DNA of 64,000 nt from an uncultured Flavobacteriales bacterium (GTDB taxonomy: Bacteria; Bacteroidota; Bacteroidia; Flavobacteriales; Schleiferiaceae): contig CAJXKC010000002.1 of NCBI GenBank assembly GCA_913055685.1, positions 620,001 to 684,000 of the forward strand, read 5' to 3'. The translations under genes were made by a program, and so were the position numbers. The notes beneath the pieces were generated by a model. That model was not told where the DNA came from. It was given only the letters and a program-made list of their open reading frames with translations, and did no database searches. Shown piece by piece: positions 33,897 through 42,341 of this stretch. Positions within the stretch are counted from its first letter, which is position 1. The number at the start of each line of letters is the position of its first letter.

Positions 33897-35317
33897 AATT
33901 CCTGAAATACCTGTTGCTTACCCTATTAGGTGTGGTGCTACTGGCAGTAATAAGCGGGTTTATTCTAGCCGAATTAGAGCGACGTGACTTAGCCCATATG
34001 AGTCCTAGTAAGCAGCAGGAAAACTACCTTATTAAAGGAGCTCATATTATCCCGATGGACCAAGATACCCTGCTGGCCGATCATGATCTCCGTATTAAGA
34101 GCGGGCGTATCGTCGAAATTGGCATCGACTTGGACCCCAAAGGAGACTCCGTAATAAATGCAAAGGGAAAATACCTTTTGCCTGGTTTAATGGACCTTCA
34201 CGTCCATCTTTGGGATGCTTATGAACTAGGACTTTATTTGAGTCAGGGTGTTACTACCATTCGTAATCTATGGGGACAACCCATGCACCTACGCATCAAG
34301 GAAGAGCTTAATGAAGGAGCCCTGATTGGTCCAAATTTCTTCACCTCAAGTCCAAAATTAAGCGGCCCTGCTTATAGCACTACCGATAATAAACCAGTGC
34401 ATAATGGTAAGGAAGCAGAGCGCTTACTAAAGTATTACAAGGAAGCTGGCTACGATTTTGTGAAAACCTATTATGGTATAAGTGATTCGGTTTTTAAAGC
34501 AGTACTGAAGGAGGCTATCAAGCTAAACTTGGATGTAGTTTGTCATCCTAGTGCCGAATTCAACTATTTCGAACAATTTCAGCGCCCTGTGCGCAGTATT
34601 GAGCATGCCGAGGATATCGTGCAAGTTGCCCTAAACTATCAGCTCGATACCCTTCAGCTTAAAGCTTTAGCGAGAAAATTTGGTAAACATCCTCATATTG
34701 CCCTCTGCCCAACCCAAACGGTATATCACAATATCTACCGACTAATTGAGGAGATGGATGCAGCCGAGCTAGAGCAATTAAGAGCGATGAACCCGATGAT
34801 TCGAAAGCTGGACAGTAAGGCACAATTTGAAAGGTGGCAGGATGCTAAGACTAGGGACCCAGAGATTGGGGCGCAAATTGAAAAGCAACATCAATTTCAG
34901 CTTAATGCGATAAAGCTTATTCACGAGGCGGGTGGCAATATCGTCTGTGGCACCGATGCAGGCATCGGTATCACGCAGCCTGCTTATAGCATCCACAAAG
35001 AGCTCGCTTTCTACCAAGAAGCGGGCTTAAGCAATTTTGAAGTTTTAGAGACTGCCACTTTAAATGCGAGTAAAAGTCATGATTTCCTCAAGGATTTAGG
35101 TAGTATAAGTCTCGGGAAGCAAGCCGATGTTCTAATTTTAGATCAAAACCCCTTAGAAGATCTCCATCATTTAAAGGAAATAAGTGGACTAGTAGTTAAG
35201 GGCAGGTTTATTGCTAAAAAGCAATTAGGGTATATGGAGCAAAAGGCCCTCGAACGAGAAAACTTCTTAATCTCGCTCTTGCGTTATGCAGAGAATTTAA
35301 TTGTTGAACGCTATTGA
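33893..35317 (+). CDS. Membrane-anchored or exported amidohydrolase
   Basis: A 474-residue metal-dependent hydrolase of the amidohydrolase superfamily, imidazolonepropionase/prolidase-like. An N-terminal hydrophobic segment (FLKYLLLTLLGVVLLAVISG) suggests export or anchoring in the membrane. Metal-site motifs are HVH in LMDLHVHLWD, later histidines in VVCHPSAEF and SIEHAEDI, and the aspartate in VCGTDAGIG. The C-terminal beta part (SISLGKQADVLILDQNPL) is typical. The substrate cannot be read from sequence, though related proteins cleave dipeptides or cyclic amides. It is the last gene of the operon and ends seven bases from the convergent regulator gene. Confidence 0.85.
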   Translation: MKFLKYLLLTLLGVVLLAVISGFILAELERRDLAHMSPSKQQENYLIKGAHIIPMDQDTLLADHDLRIKSGRIVEIGIDLDPKGDSVINAKGKYLLPGLMDLHVHLWDAYELGLYLSQGVTTIRNLWGQPMHLRIKEELNEGALIGPNFFTSSPKLSGPAYSTTDNKPVHNGKEAERLLKYYKEAGYDFVKTYYGISDSVFKAVLKEAIKLNLDVVCHPSAEFNYFEQFQRPVRSIEHAEDIVQVALNYQLDTLQLKALARKFGKHPHIALCPTQTVYHNIYRLIEEMDAAELEQLRAMNPMIRKLDSKAQFERWQDAKTRDPEIGAQIEKQHQFQLNAIKLIHEAGGNIVCGTDAGIGITQPAYSIHKELAFYQEAGLSNFEVLETATLNASKSHDFLKDLGSISLGKQADVLILDQNPLEDLHHLKEISGLVVKGRFIAKKQLGYMEQKALERENFLISLLRYAENLIVERY

Positions 35318-35324
35318 GGAAGCT

Positions 35325-35513
35325 TTACAGTTCAAAGAGGTCCTCTACCTTACAATTAAAAAGCTGAGTCATCTGCAGGGCTAATTCTAAGGAAGGCGAG
35401 TACTTACCGTTTTCAATAGCATTAATGGTCTGGCGGCTTACCTTTAATTTTTGGGCTAAGTCCGATTGCGACATACTTTGAATACTGCGATATACCTTAA
35501 TCTTATTCCTCAT
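35325..35513 (-). CDS. Small XRE-family helix-turn-helix regulator
   Basis: A 62-residue DNA-binding protein that is almost wholly one Cro/C1-type HTH (MSQSDLAQKLKVSRQTINAI, followed by ENGKYSPSLELALQ and CKVEDLFEL). The ATG at 35513 is preferred over a TTG at 35519. It overlaps the end of the membrane-protein gene by eleven bases in the same direction, so it is translated from the same message. Proteins of this YozG-like type are usually paired with a membrane protein and repress their own operon. Two 18-base palindromes on the promoter (36008-36046) are the likely operators. Confidence 0.85.
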   Translation of the reverse strand: MRNKIKVYRSIQSMSQSDLAQKLKVSRQTINAIENGKYSPSLELALQMTQLFNCKVEDLFEL

Positions 35514-35988
35514 TTGCAACCGATTTATAGTGCAGATAAAGCTTGATGTCGAATAGAAGGTTAAAAAGGAGGATAATTAAAAACAGTTGAGCAAACATAA
35601 AGCTCAGGTAAATAATCCCATATACCCCCAAAAGAGTAAGTAGCAAAATCCCGTAATTGATAAAAAGACTCCAGCGTAAACTATCGTTCCGCATTTTATC
35701 TATGTATTCATCCTCGTACCTCTCTTTAGAAAAACCGCTCATTAAGCCGAATACAATTAACAATACGCTTAAAGCCTCATCGAAAAACATTGCTTCTACC
35801 CATTGTAAGCCAATAACTAGGTCTCCAAATATTTCAGAGTTTATCAATGCCGGTACCTTAAAAGTAAACAGGCTCTCGAAAGCCTGATTATCTTGAAGGA
35901 AAATAAGGTAGACCAGACCAAATAATACCAAGCTGTAAAAGGCTATGCGGCTAAACCACTTATATCGATAAGAAAGTAATAAAGTCAT
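35503..35988 (-). CDS. Integral membrane partner of XRE regulator
   Basis: A 161-residue protein with about four transmembrane segments (FYSLVLFGLVYLIFL, ALSVLLIVFGLMSGF, YGILLLTLLGVYGIIYL and LFLIILLFNLLF). The chosen ATG at 35988 gives MTLLLSYRYK; an upstream frame extension to 36084 would run through the operator and promoter, so it is not used. Small membrane proteins of this sort are commonly co-encoded with YozG-type XRE regulators. The function is unknown; a role in sensing or keeping the regulator at the membrane is a guess. Confidence 0.75.
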   Translation of the reverse strand: MTLLLSYRYKWFSRIAFYSLVLFGLVYLIFLQDNQAFESLFTFKVPALINSEIFGDLVIGLQWVEAMFFDEALSVLLIVFGLMSGFSKERYEDEYIDKMRNDSLRWSLFINYGILLLTLLGVYGIIYLSFMFAQLFLIILLFNLLFDIKLYLHYKSVANEE

Positions 35989-36003
35989 CTGCTTAATTTT
36001 CCT

Positions 36004-36046
36004 CAAATGTAAAGAATATTTTACACTATGTAAAGATATCTTTACA
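36004..36046 (-). promoter_or_regulatory. Promoter with two 18-base palindromic operators for the XRE/membrane-protein operon
   Basis: On the minus strand, TACATTTG (bases 36011 to 36004) is a perfect TAnnTTTG -7 box about 16 bases upstream of the ATG at 35988. TGTAAAGATATCTTTACA at 36029-36046 is a perfect 18-base palindrome; TGTAAAGAATATTTTACA at 36008-36025 is a near-palindrome with the same ends. Their period is 21 bases. One overlaps the -7 box and the other covers the -33 area, so occupancy would block RNA polymerase. Autoregulation by the XRE protein is the natural reading. Confidence 0.8.
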
Positions 36047-36099
36047 GTCTTATTTGATGTAATGGCCCTTGCTATTAGATCCATTTTAATAATGCATAA

Positions 36100-36936
36100 T
36101 TATTGGCCCGCTAATATTGCCTCTAATTCGGCCTTTGCATTAGACCAATAGGCAGAATCGGCTCCTAGTGCGAGGAGTGAATTGACCTCATCTAAGGCCT
36201 CCTGATAAGATGATTTTGCCTTGAGGGCATTTACCTTGAAATAAACTAAGTACTCCTTGTCTTCCAATTTTTGAGCACTTTGCTGCAAATAGTTAGCCCA
36301 TTGAAAACTAAGCTCAAACATGCTATCCTTCTGCATTTCCCCTAAAAGGGGCATTAAATCTTCAATCTCTTTATGGTAGTTTTTTCCAAGCTCAGTATTT
36401 CTGATTTCTTCGTAGAACTCCATGGCCGTTTGCAAATCTTGGCTACTCAAAGCTTTTAAGGTGTCGGTAAGCATCTGTTTTGGCTCCGATACCGAGCGCA
36501 CCACATAGGGCTTATAAATCAAAGTAGCCCCCGGAGGAACATCACCACGGCCACTTTTACCGTAGGCGAGAGAATCGGGCAAAATCGCAATCACCTCATC
36601 TCCTTCTACTAAATAAGAGTTGAGCTCAGAGAAGCCTTGGATTAAGGAAGTCTTACCATGAATAAATACAAAACTAGAATCTTCGGCTTCAGCGGTAGTC
36701 CAGAATATAGAATCCGAATCATTAATATAGAGATTGGTAAAGGCTTTAACCTTAGAACCAGTGTCTATCGGAACACCCTGCCCTTCTTTCAAAAAAATGT
36801 ACTTAAGGCCACTGGGGGTGCTTATGGTATCATTTAAGACGATACTGCGACCAGACTTTTCTGTGCTCGGATTGGAATTGTTATTACAGGCTGCAAGAAG
36901 CAGAAGACTGGCAAAGGCGGATAAATATCTTTTCAT
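36100..36936 (-). CDS. FKBP-type peptidyl-prolyl isomerase lipoprotein
   Basis: A 278-residue lipoprotein. The ATG at 36936 (MKRYLSAFASLLLLAACNN) gives a clear lipobox LLAAC; a frame extension to 36975 is not needed. The FKBP domain (about 40-150) has SGLKYIFLKEGQG, IQGFSELNSYLVEGDEVIAI and the end PPGATLIYKPYVV, with the usual AYG (SLAYGKSGRG). The last about 110 residues are helical, TPR-like. Such proteins assist folding of secreted proteins, many of which occur nearby. The gene stands alone on its strand; its start faces the small membrane protein gene at 37020 across 83 bases. Confidence 0.85.
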   Translation of the reverse strand: MKRYLSAFASLLLLAACNNNSNPSTEKSGRSIVLNDTISTPSGLKYIFLKEGQGVPIDTGSKVKAFTNLYINDSDSIFWTTAEAEDSSFVFIHGKTSLIQGFSELNSYLVEGDEVIAILPDSLAYGKSGRGDVPPGATLIYKPYVVRSVSEPKQMLTDTLKALSSQDLQTAMEFYEEIRNTELGKNYHKEIEDLMPLLGEMQKDSMFELSFQWANYLQQSAQKLEDKEYLVYFKVNALKAKSSYQEALDEVNSLLALGADSAYWSNAKAELEAILAGQ

Positions 36937-37019
36937 TAGCCTAAGATAAGCTATCCCTAGAAATCTATACCACACTCTTCAATTCTAAAGGGTCTTGAAC
37001 TAATTGCCTAAATTAGAGC

Positions 37020-37289
37020 ATGAATCTCCGCTTTCTTAGTATCATCAACTATTGCATTGTTGGCTGGATTATCTTTCTCCATCTGCGTACTCACTTCCAT
37101 TGGGACCTGTCCGCCTATGGTGTAATCCATGAAATTATCGCGGTTCCTATATTATTATCCATGCCTGTTTTTGTTATCCTCGGGCTAATTGCGCATTGGC
37201 GTCATCAAAACCCACCGCTTTTCTTTACCATTAGTTTAGCTGCCTTATGCCTAGCACTTTTATACACCCTGCATAGTTTTTATGGCTAA
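37020..37289 (+). CDS. Small three-helix membrane protein of unknown function
   Basis: An 89-residue protein that is nearly all membrane: three hydrophobic segments (IINYCIVGWIIFLHL, IIAVPILLSMPVFVILGLI and FFTISLAALCLALLYTL). No family is recognised. It lies divergently from the FKBP lipoprotein gene and 38 bases before the SIMPL-domain gene on the same strand, so it may share its transcript. Codon use looks like that of its neighbours, and the frame has a clean ATG. Confidence 0.6.
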   Translation: MNLRFLSIINYCIVGWIIFLHLRTHFHWDLSAYGVIHEIIAVPILLSMPVFVILGLIAHWRHQNPPLFFTISLAALCLALLYTLHSFYG

Positions 37290-37327
37290 AAAAACGCATC
37301 TTTAATTCTCAATAATCCTAAACCTAC

Positions 37328-38059
37328 ATGAAATCAAATTTCTCCTCCCTCATCTTTGCTTTGGCTATCATTATCGCCTCAATTTTTCTAGGTAAAGCCT
37401 ATGTCGATCGTGCCAAATCGGAAGGAAATATTAGTGTAACTGGTTTAGGTAAAGCCAATTTCAGCTCAGACCTGGTAGTCTGGGATGGTCGCTTCAGCGC
37501 CGAAAGTACCAATCTTAAGGAGGCTTATGCCGAATTAGAAAAATCGAAAGGAATAATAAACGACTACTTATTAGAGCAAGGATTAAAAGCCGAAAACTTA
37601 GTCTTTAGCGCCCTTTCCGTACGGGAAAAAAACAAGGCACTCTACTCTAGTGATGGCGACTATATGGGTGAAAGGTTTGAGAAATATATCCTTACGCAAT
37701 CGGTTAGCGTGGAGAGCAAGGATGTAGATCGGGTTGAACGTATATCGCGAGAAATTACCGAACTACTCAATAAGGGAATCAACTTTTATTCGAGTGCCCC
37801 CCGCTATTACTTTACGGGTTTAGCTAATCTAAAGATTGAAATGATTTCCAAGGCTACCGAAGATGCCCGTATTAGAGCAGAAACCATCGCCTCCAACTCT
37901 GGGGCAAAACTAGGAAAGCTGGTATCGGCACGAATGGGGGTCTTCCAGATCACTGGTCAGCATAGCACCGAAGAATACTCATGGGGCGGCACCTTTAATA
38001 CTAGTGACCGGGAAAAGACCGCTTCCATTACCATGAAATTGGTTTACGAGGTTAACTAA
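37328..38059 (+). CDS. SIMPL-domain (DUF541) exported protein
   Basis: A 243-residue protein with an N-terminal signal or anchor segment (FSSLIFALAIIIASIFLG) and a SIMPL domain through the remainder. The recognised marks are the start ISVTGLGKANFSSDLVVW, the helix STNLKEAYAELEKSKGIIND, the middle TQSVSVESKDVDRVERI and the end KTASITMKLVYEV. Bacterial SIMPL proteins are periplasmic beta/alpha proteins linked with oxidative stress or envelope organisation; the precise activity is unknown. It converges with the WG-repeat gene, four bases apart. Confidence 0.88.
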   Translation: MKSNFSSLIFALAIIIASIFLGKAYVDRAKSEGNISVTGLGKANFSSDLVVWDGRFSAESTNLKEAYAELEKSKGIINDYLLEQGLKAENLVFSALSVREKNKALYSSDGDYMGERFEKYILTQSVSVESKDVDRVERISREITELLNKGINFYSSAPRYYFTGLANLKIEMISKATEDARIRAETIASNSGAKLGKLVSARMGVFQITGQHSTEEYSWGGTFNTSDREKTASITMKLVYEVN

Positions 38060-38063
38060 GAAA

Positions 38064-40196
38064 TCAATTATCGCGGCGGCGCAGAAGCTCTTCTTCATAC
38101 CAGGCCTGAATCTTAGGCTGAATATCATCACGAATGTGTGTGAGTTGCCCAGCCGTATGCGTAAAGCCATGCCAACGATCTTCTCCCTTAAAATATATCC
38201 AGGGATAAGATCGATTAATTCCGTAAATAAAGAAATCCTCAAACTGGGTATCGATAATGAGATTGTCTCTGCGGAAATCATAGATGCCCCATAATCCATC
38301 CTGCTCAACCACAAAGAAGTTGTATTGATCATGCTCGGCTAAAACTATACTATCCCACTGAGCTTCTTTACGGAAAAAGGTCGCCAATCTATTTTTAGGA
38401 TAAGCCAATAAAACCCCAAACTTTCCGTCTTGCTCATAGGCAAAGAGATAAGAGCCTAAAAAATAAAGGGACTCAATATCGGCCGAGTCAATCTGTAAGT
38501 CACCATAAAGGGATTGGACAATCCAGGCGCTTTGCTCATTTTTTAGGAATTTGTGAGCCTGACTCAAAAACTGCTGCTCATCATAATCTGGAATTCCAAA
38601 AATCTCTCTTCCATCTTGATGATAGTAACGCCGCTCCCCTCCTTTTTGCACAAACATAATTTGCTTACGTGGATCACCCGCATCCTTCAACCAAAGTCCT
38701 GCCGTATCATTTAGGCAAGGAATAAGCGTCTTACCTTGACTATCAAAGACACCCATGCCCTCTTGATCCTTAACTAGAAATAGTTCTCCTTCGGGATAGA
38801 TGGCTTGATATTTACAAGGTATCAGCTCCGTACCGCCATAATCAATTAGCCCCCAGGCTGAATCGCGCTTTACCTTTAGTTTGAAATTGCTAACCGAGTG
38901 CATTTCTTGATAGGGATACTGCGAATAACAAATGCCGTTATAGCCATTAATCAAGGCATAGCCTCCCTCCTGTTTAAGCTTGGTTAACCAATGTCCAGAA
39001 ACTGCTTCTAGCTCGCTCACCTCATTCGCCAGGGTGTCTCCAGCTGAAGAAAGCAGATAGTCCTGCCCCTCTTTAGACCGCCCCTTAATCATGCCTCGGT
39101 AAACACTTAAATCTTGCCAAGGGCCAGAGATATATTCCCCTTTAGTACCGTAAAAAGTCCAATTACCGTGAATTTGAGCCTTAAAACCAAGGAAACGTCC
39201 ATCGATAGCCAGCAGCGCCTCTATATGCTGCTTTTCTTCCTTAAAGAGCGCTTGCCACTGATAATTATAGGCCTGCCACATACCATTCACTTTAACTAGA
39301 ATATGATCCGGGACAAGCTTTATAGCTTGAAAATCGATTTTTAGGGGGCCTTGTACTGATCCGTCAGCAAGAATTAGAATTATTTCTTTTTTACGAAAGC
39401 ATAACATGGCCTGATCTTGTCCAGCAATAAAGCGCAAAGAATCATAGGTATCTTGAAAGAGGCCGTAGTCGCGTGGTAAAGGTTTTAGAACGGAGTCAAA
39501 CAGGTACCAATCTTGCCCTTTCTTAGCCCAAATAAAAACTGCGCTTGGGTCATAGCGTAAAACCGAATAGCGTGCTCGTAATGCAACCTTATGCGTTTCC
39601 GTTTCCTTTAATCCATATTTATGGGTGCTAGGCGATTGATACAGGTAATATCTTGAAGCAATGGGAATGGGCGTTCGATAGCTAGGCTGGATCATGGCTA
39701 ATTCGCGCATACTAAAGCCACTCTGCTCTTGCCAGCGCTTCAAGGCGGGGTCTTTAATATCCAATAAATAATGGAAACGATAAGCTTTATTAATCGCCAA
39801 TGCCAGCTCTTTCCCTGCACTTTGCGCTACTAAATAGCCGACCGCACAATAACGACCCTCATCATCAATAAAACAAGGTCGGCGCTGGCTGGGAAAATAA
39901 AAATTGCGCGGAAACTTGCCTTTATCGATGTAATCTTTTAAAAATCTGAGTAAAACTTTGCGCTTCGCTTGCAGCGGTTCGTCAACCTCTGTCTGGCTTA
40001 GTAGATCCAAAACATATTCTAGATGATTGCGAACCCGTAATTGATCGGCAATATCTGAATGGGGATAATAACCATGTGTGGCATACCAAGCTTGATCACC
40101 AATAATGGCATTAACACCTTCACTCTGTGCAGACAATGCACTAAAGCATAAAACTATAAAGAGTTTAAGGCCTATTTTGTAGGAAGAAATACCCAC
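38064..40196 (-). CDS. Secreted WG-repeat protein
   Basis: A 710-residue exported protein with a signal peptide (LKLFIVLCFSALSAQS). The first 170 residues form a separate helical domain (VNAIIGDQAWYATHGYYPHS, RPCFIDDEGRYCAVGYL, AINKAYRFHYLL). The rest contains WG-type repeats, clear examples being SAWGLIDYGGTELIPCKYQA, GMGVFDSQGKTLIP and GLWGIYDFRRDNLI. WG repeats form beta-propeller-like structures found in many Bacteroidota surface proteins, with no settled function. It is encoded 12 bases upstream of neither a transporter nor an enzyme but just after the response regulator gene on the same strand, so it could be co-transcribed with the two-component pair. Confidence 0.8.
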   Translation of the reverse strand: MGISSYKIGLKLFIVLCFSALSAQSEGVNAIIGDQAWYATHGYYPHSDIADQLRVRNHLEYVLDLLSQTEVDEPLQAKRKVLLRFLKDYIDKGKFPRNFYFPSQRRPCFIDDEGRYCAVGYLVAQSAGKELALAINKAYRFHYLLDIKDPALKRWQEQSGFSMRELAMIQPSYRTPIPIASRYYLYQSPSTHKYGLKETETHKVALRARYSVLRYDPSAVFIWAKKGQDWYLFDSVLKPLPRDYGLFQDTYDSLRFIAGQDQAMLCFRKKEIILILADGSVQGPLKIDFQAIKLVPDHILVKVNGMWQAYNYQWQALFKEEKQHIEALLAIDGRFLGFKAQIHGNWTFYGTKGEYISGPWQDLSVYRGMIKGRSKEGQDYLLSSAGDTLANEVSELEAVSGHWLTKLKQEGGYALINGYNGICYSQYPYQEMHSVSNFKLKVKRDSAWGLIDYGGTELIPCKYQAIYPEGELFLVKDQEGMGVFDSQGKTLIPCLNDTAGLWLKDAGDPRKQIMFVQKGGERRYYHQDGREIFGIPDYDEQQFLSQAHKFLKNEQSAWIVQSLYGDLQIDSADIESLYFLGSYLFAYEQDGKFGVLLAYPKNRLATFFRKEAQWDSIVLAEHDQYNFFVVEQDGLWGIYDFRRDNLIIDTQFEDFFIYGINRSYPWIYFKGEDRWHGFTHTAGQLTHIRDDIQPKIQAWYEEELLRRRDN

Positions 40197-40207
40197 CAGT
40201 ACTTTAT

Positions 40208-40588
40208 TTAAAGCTTTTCCAATAATTCCAATAAAGCTTCCCGCTTGATAGGTTTCACTAAATAGCCGCTTACCTCTGGATATTCTTCGGAACGATCTAA
40301 ATCACTGGGATTACTAGAGCTACTAACGATATAAACAGATATATGCTCCTTTCCAAAGGGCATTAAGCGATAGGCATCAAGAAAGCCCCAGCCATCCATA
40401 ACGGGCATATTTAAATCCACCAAAATGAGTTTCACCTTTTTATGTCGGCCTTCCGCCGGATTAAAATACCGAATGGCTTCCTGCCCATCGTTTACCGTAT
40501 CTAATTCAATATCAGGGCGAATGCTGGCCACTATTTTCTTGAATGAAAATCGATAAATGGGATCATCGTCAATTATTAGTAAACTCAT
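40208..40588 (-). CDS. Single-domain response regulator (CheY-like)
   Basis: A 126-residue receiver domain with no output domain. Motifs are the acidic pair IIDDDPIYRF, the phosphoacceptor in LILVDLNMPVMDGW, the switch Ser/Thr in VYIVSSSSNPSD and the lysine in YLVKPIKREAL. Its start overlaps the histidine kinase stop by four bases, so the two form a pair. Such single-domain regulators are common in Bacteroidota next to PAS kinases. The output partner is not evident from this locus. Confidence 0.92.
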   Translation of the reverse strand: MSLLIIDDDPIYRFSFKKIVASIRPDIELDTVNDGQEAIRYFNPAEGRHKKVKLILVDLNMPVMDGWGFLDAYRLMPFGKEHISVYIVSSSSNPSDLDRSEEYPEVSGYLVKPIKREALLELLEKL

Positions 40589-42084
40589 TCCGAAATAAAA
40601 CTTGAGGGTGAAAATTGCAGAATAAAGGTGGTCCCTACGTTAACCTCGCTCTCCACACGAATAGTGCCCCCCATAGCCTCCATATGGTTTTTGCACATGA
40701 AAAGGCCAACACCTTTGGCGGAACCATGATGATGAAAAGTATTGCTGAGTCCAAAAATGCGGTCGCGATGCTGCTCTAAATCTATTCCAATTCCATTATC
40801 GGTAATTTCCATCACCGGATACTCTCCATCTAAATAGCTCTTTATCACTAAAGTAGACTCCACCTCATTGCGTCTAAATTTAAGTGCATTACTTACCAGG
40901 TTTAATAAAATGCTTTCTAAATAAAGGGGGTTAAAATATAAATGCCTGAGCTTAAGGTCTGTTTCTATCTTAACCCCTGCTTCCTTTATAACATAGTTAA
41001 GGCGACTTTTCAAGTCCTCTACTTGATTTTCGAGGTTTATTTTTTGGCGTTCCACGCTCACCTCCGATTGCACCACCAATGCATCTAATAAATGGTCGAG
41101 GGTTTCATTTAATCGCTCCGTCGTTTCGCCGATTAAACTATGCAATTGCGCCAATTCGGACGGATCCTTCTCAATTAAAAGAAGCTCTTTTAACATCATT
41201 AAATTCGCCACCGGTGCTCTTAAATTATGAGAGGTAATATGGGCGAAATCATGAAGTTTTCGATTTTGTTCACTCAGGCGCTCACCCAGTTTCTTCAAGT
41301 GCTCATTACTTTCGATAAGCCTTTGCTCTTTCTCCTTTTGGGCTGTAATATCCTGAAACACCCCGGTAACCTTAACTATCTCTTTTTTAGAATTATAAAC
41401 TGGCTTACCTATGGCCCGAACCCATATCTCCTTACCTTGTTTGGTAATCATAGGTAGCTCTAGGTCATAAGGCTTTCCGGTTTCTATTAATTCTCCAAAC
41501 CTTGCCGTAATAGTGTCGCGCGACCAGCCTTCTTTATAAAAAGAAATTCCTTCTGAGGCCTGCAGATCGTAATCGGGCTCCAAGCCACAGATTCGCTTGG
41601 TAATTACATCATTATAGGTTTGCCCCGTTTTCACATTGTGCTGCCAACTGCCGATAATAGCGGTTTCTTGAGAATCCCTCAGTATTTGACTCAGTTCTTC
41701 CTTCTCCTCTCGCTCCTTTATTATTTCTGTGATATCCTGATTGGCTCCAGTGAATAGGCGATCTCCGGTTTTCGAACTTCTAACTAATACTCCATTAGCC
41801 TTAATGTACTTCAAGTTCCCTTTGAAGCTATGAATTCGAAAAACCACATTGTATTCGCCTTTTTCTTCTACTGCTTGGCGATAGGACTCCTTAACCATAT
41901 CAAGGTCCTCTTCATGAACCAGGCTTTCTAAACTAGAAAAATCACCAGAAAAATCCTTGGGATCGATCTCATAGATTTCAAACATCTGTTCATCCCAATT
42001 AAGAGTATCCTGGTCTAAATTATAGAACCATACCCCCGTTTTTGTCAGCCTGTTAACAAGCTGATTGATTTTGTTTTGTTCCAT
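40585..42084 (-). CDS. PAS-PAS sensor histidine kinase paired with response regulator
   Basis: A 499-residue cytosolic histidine kinase: two PAS domains (about 12-130 and 145-255), each with the family's W-x-x-N/D or G-x-W start (GVWFYNLDQDTLNWDEQMF, IIGSWQHNVKTG), then a coiled coil, a phosphoacceptor helix with FAHITSHNLRAPVANL and an ATPase domain (NLVSNALKFRRNE, DNGIGIDL, KGVGLFMCKN). No transmembrane segment is found. It overlaps its response regulator by four bases. Its C-terminal half resembles the orphan kinase at 28813, for example FGLSNTFHHHG against FGLYETFHYHS, which suggests a paralogous pair. Confidence 0.92.
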   Translation of the reverse strand: MEQNKINQLVNRLTKTGVWFYNLDQDTLNWDEQMFEIYEIDPKDFSGDFSSLESLVHEEDLDMVKESYRQAVEEKGEYNVVFRIHSFKGNLKYIKANGVLVRSSKTGDRLFTGANQDITEIIKEREEKEELSQILRDSQETAIIGSWQHNVKTGQTYNDVITKRICGLEPDYDLQASEGISFYKEGWSRDTITARFGELIETGKPYDLELPMITKQGKEIWVRAIGKPVYNSKKEIVKVTGVFQDITAQKEKEQRLIESNEHLKKLGERLSEQNRKLHDFAHITSHNLRAPVANLMMLKELLLIEKDPSELAQLHSLIGETTERLNETLDHLLDALVVQSEVSVERQKINLENQVEDLKSRLNYVIKEAGVKIETDLKLRHLYFNPLYLESILLNLVSNALKFRRNEVESTLVIKSYLDGEYPVMEITDNGIGIDLEQHRDRIFGLSNTFHHHGSAKGVGLFMCKNHMEAMGGTIRVESEVNVGTTFILQFSPSSFISE

Positions 42085-42341
42085 TGAGTGGTGTTCCAGG
42101 AATGTTTCCCCTATGCCCCAAGATAAGAAAAATACAGCTGCCTAGAGAAAACCAATTCGACCTAAATCACAACAGACCAGGCATGACAAGACCAGGCGAA
42201 TAAAGGAAATGAAAACCGAAAAACCCAATCCTTTAAAAATGAAAGAATTAACAGGCCTAGTTCATAAACTATCTTGAAGGGGCTACGAAGGCATTTATCT
42301 AAAAACGACCTTAGTTCTTCTTAATTTTAAAAACAGCCACA
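42085..42341. other. Intergenic region upstream of nrdJ with an 8-base direct repeat
   Basis: This 257-base gap between divergent genes is the longest in the window. GACCAGGC occurs at 42175-42182 and again at 42190-42197, a 15-base period. I looked for a cobalamin riboswitch (B12 box) and for NrdR-type boxes because the next gene is a B12-dependent reductase, and found neither. No small gene or RNA is evident. Confidence 0.35.

Noticed and set aside
35989-36084. Upstream extension of the XRE-partner membrane protein
   Set aside because: The added codons cover the -7 box and both operators.
42085-42341. Possible cobalamin riboswitch before nrdJ
   Set aside because: No B12-box consensus or supporting stem pattern was found in the gap by eye.
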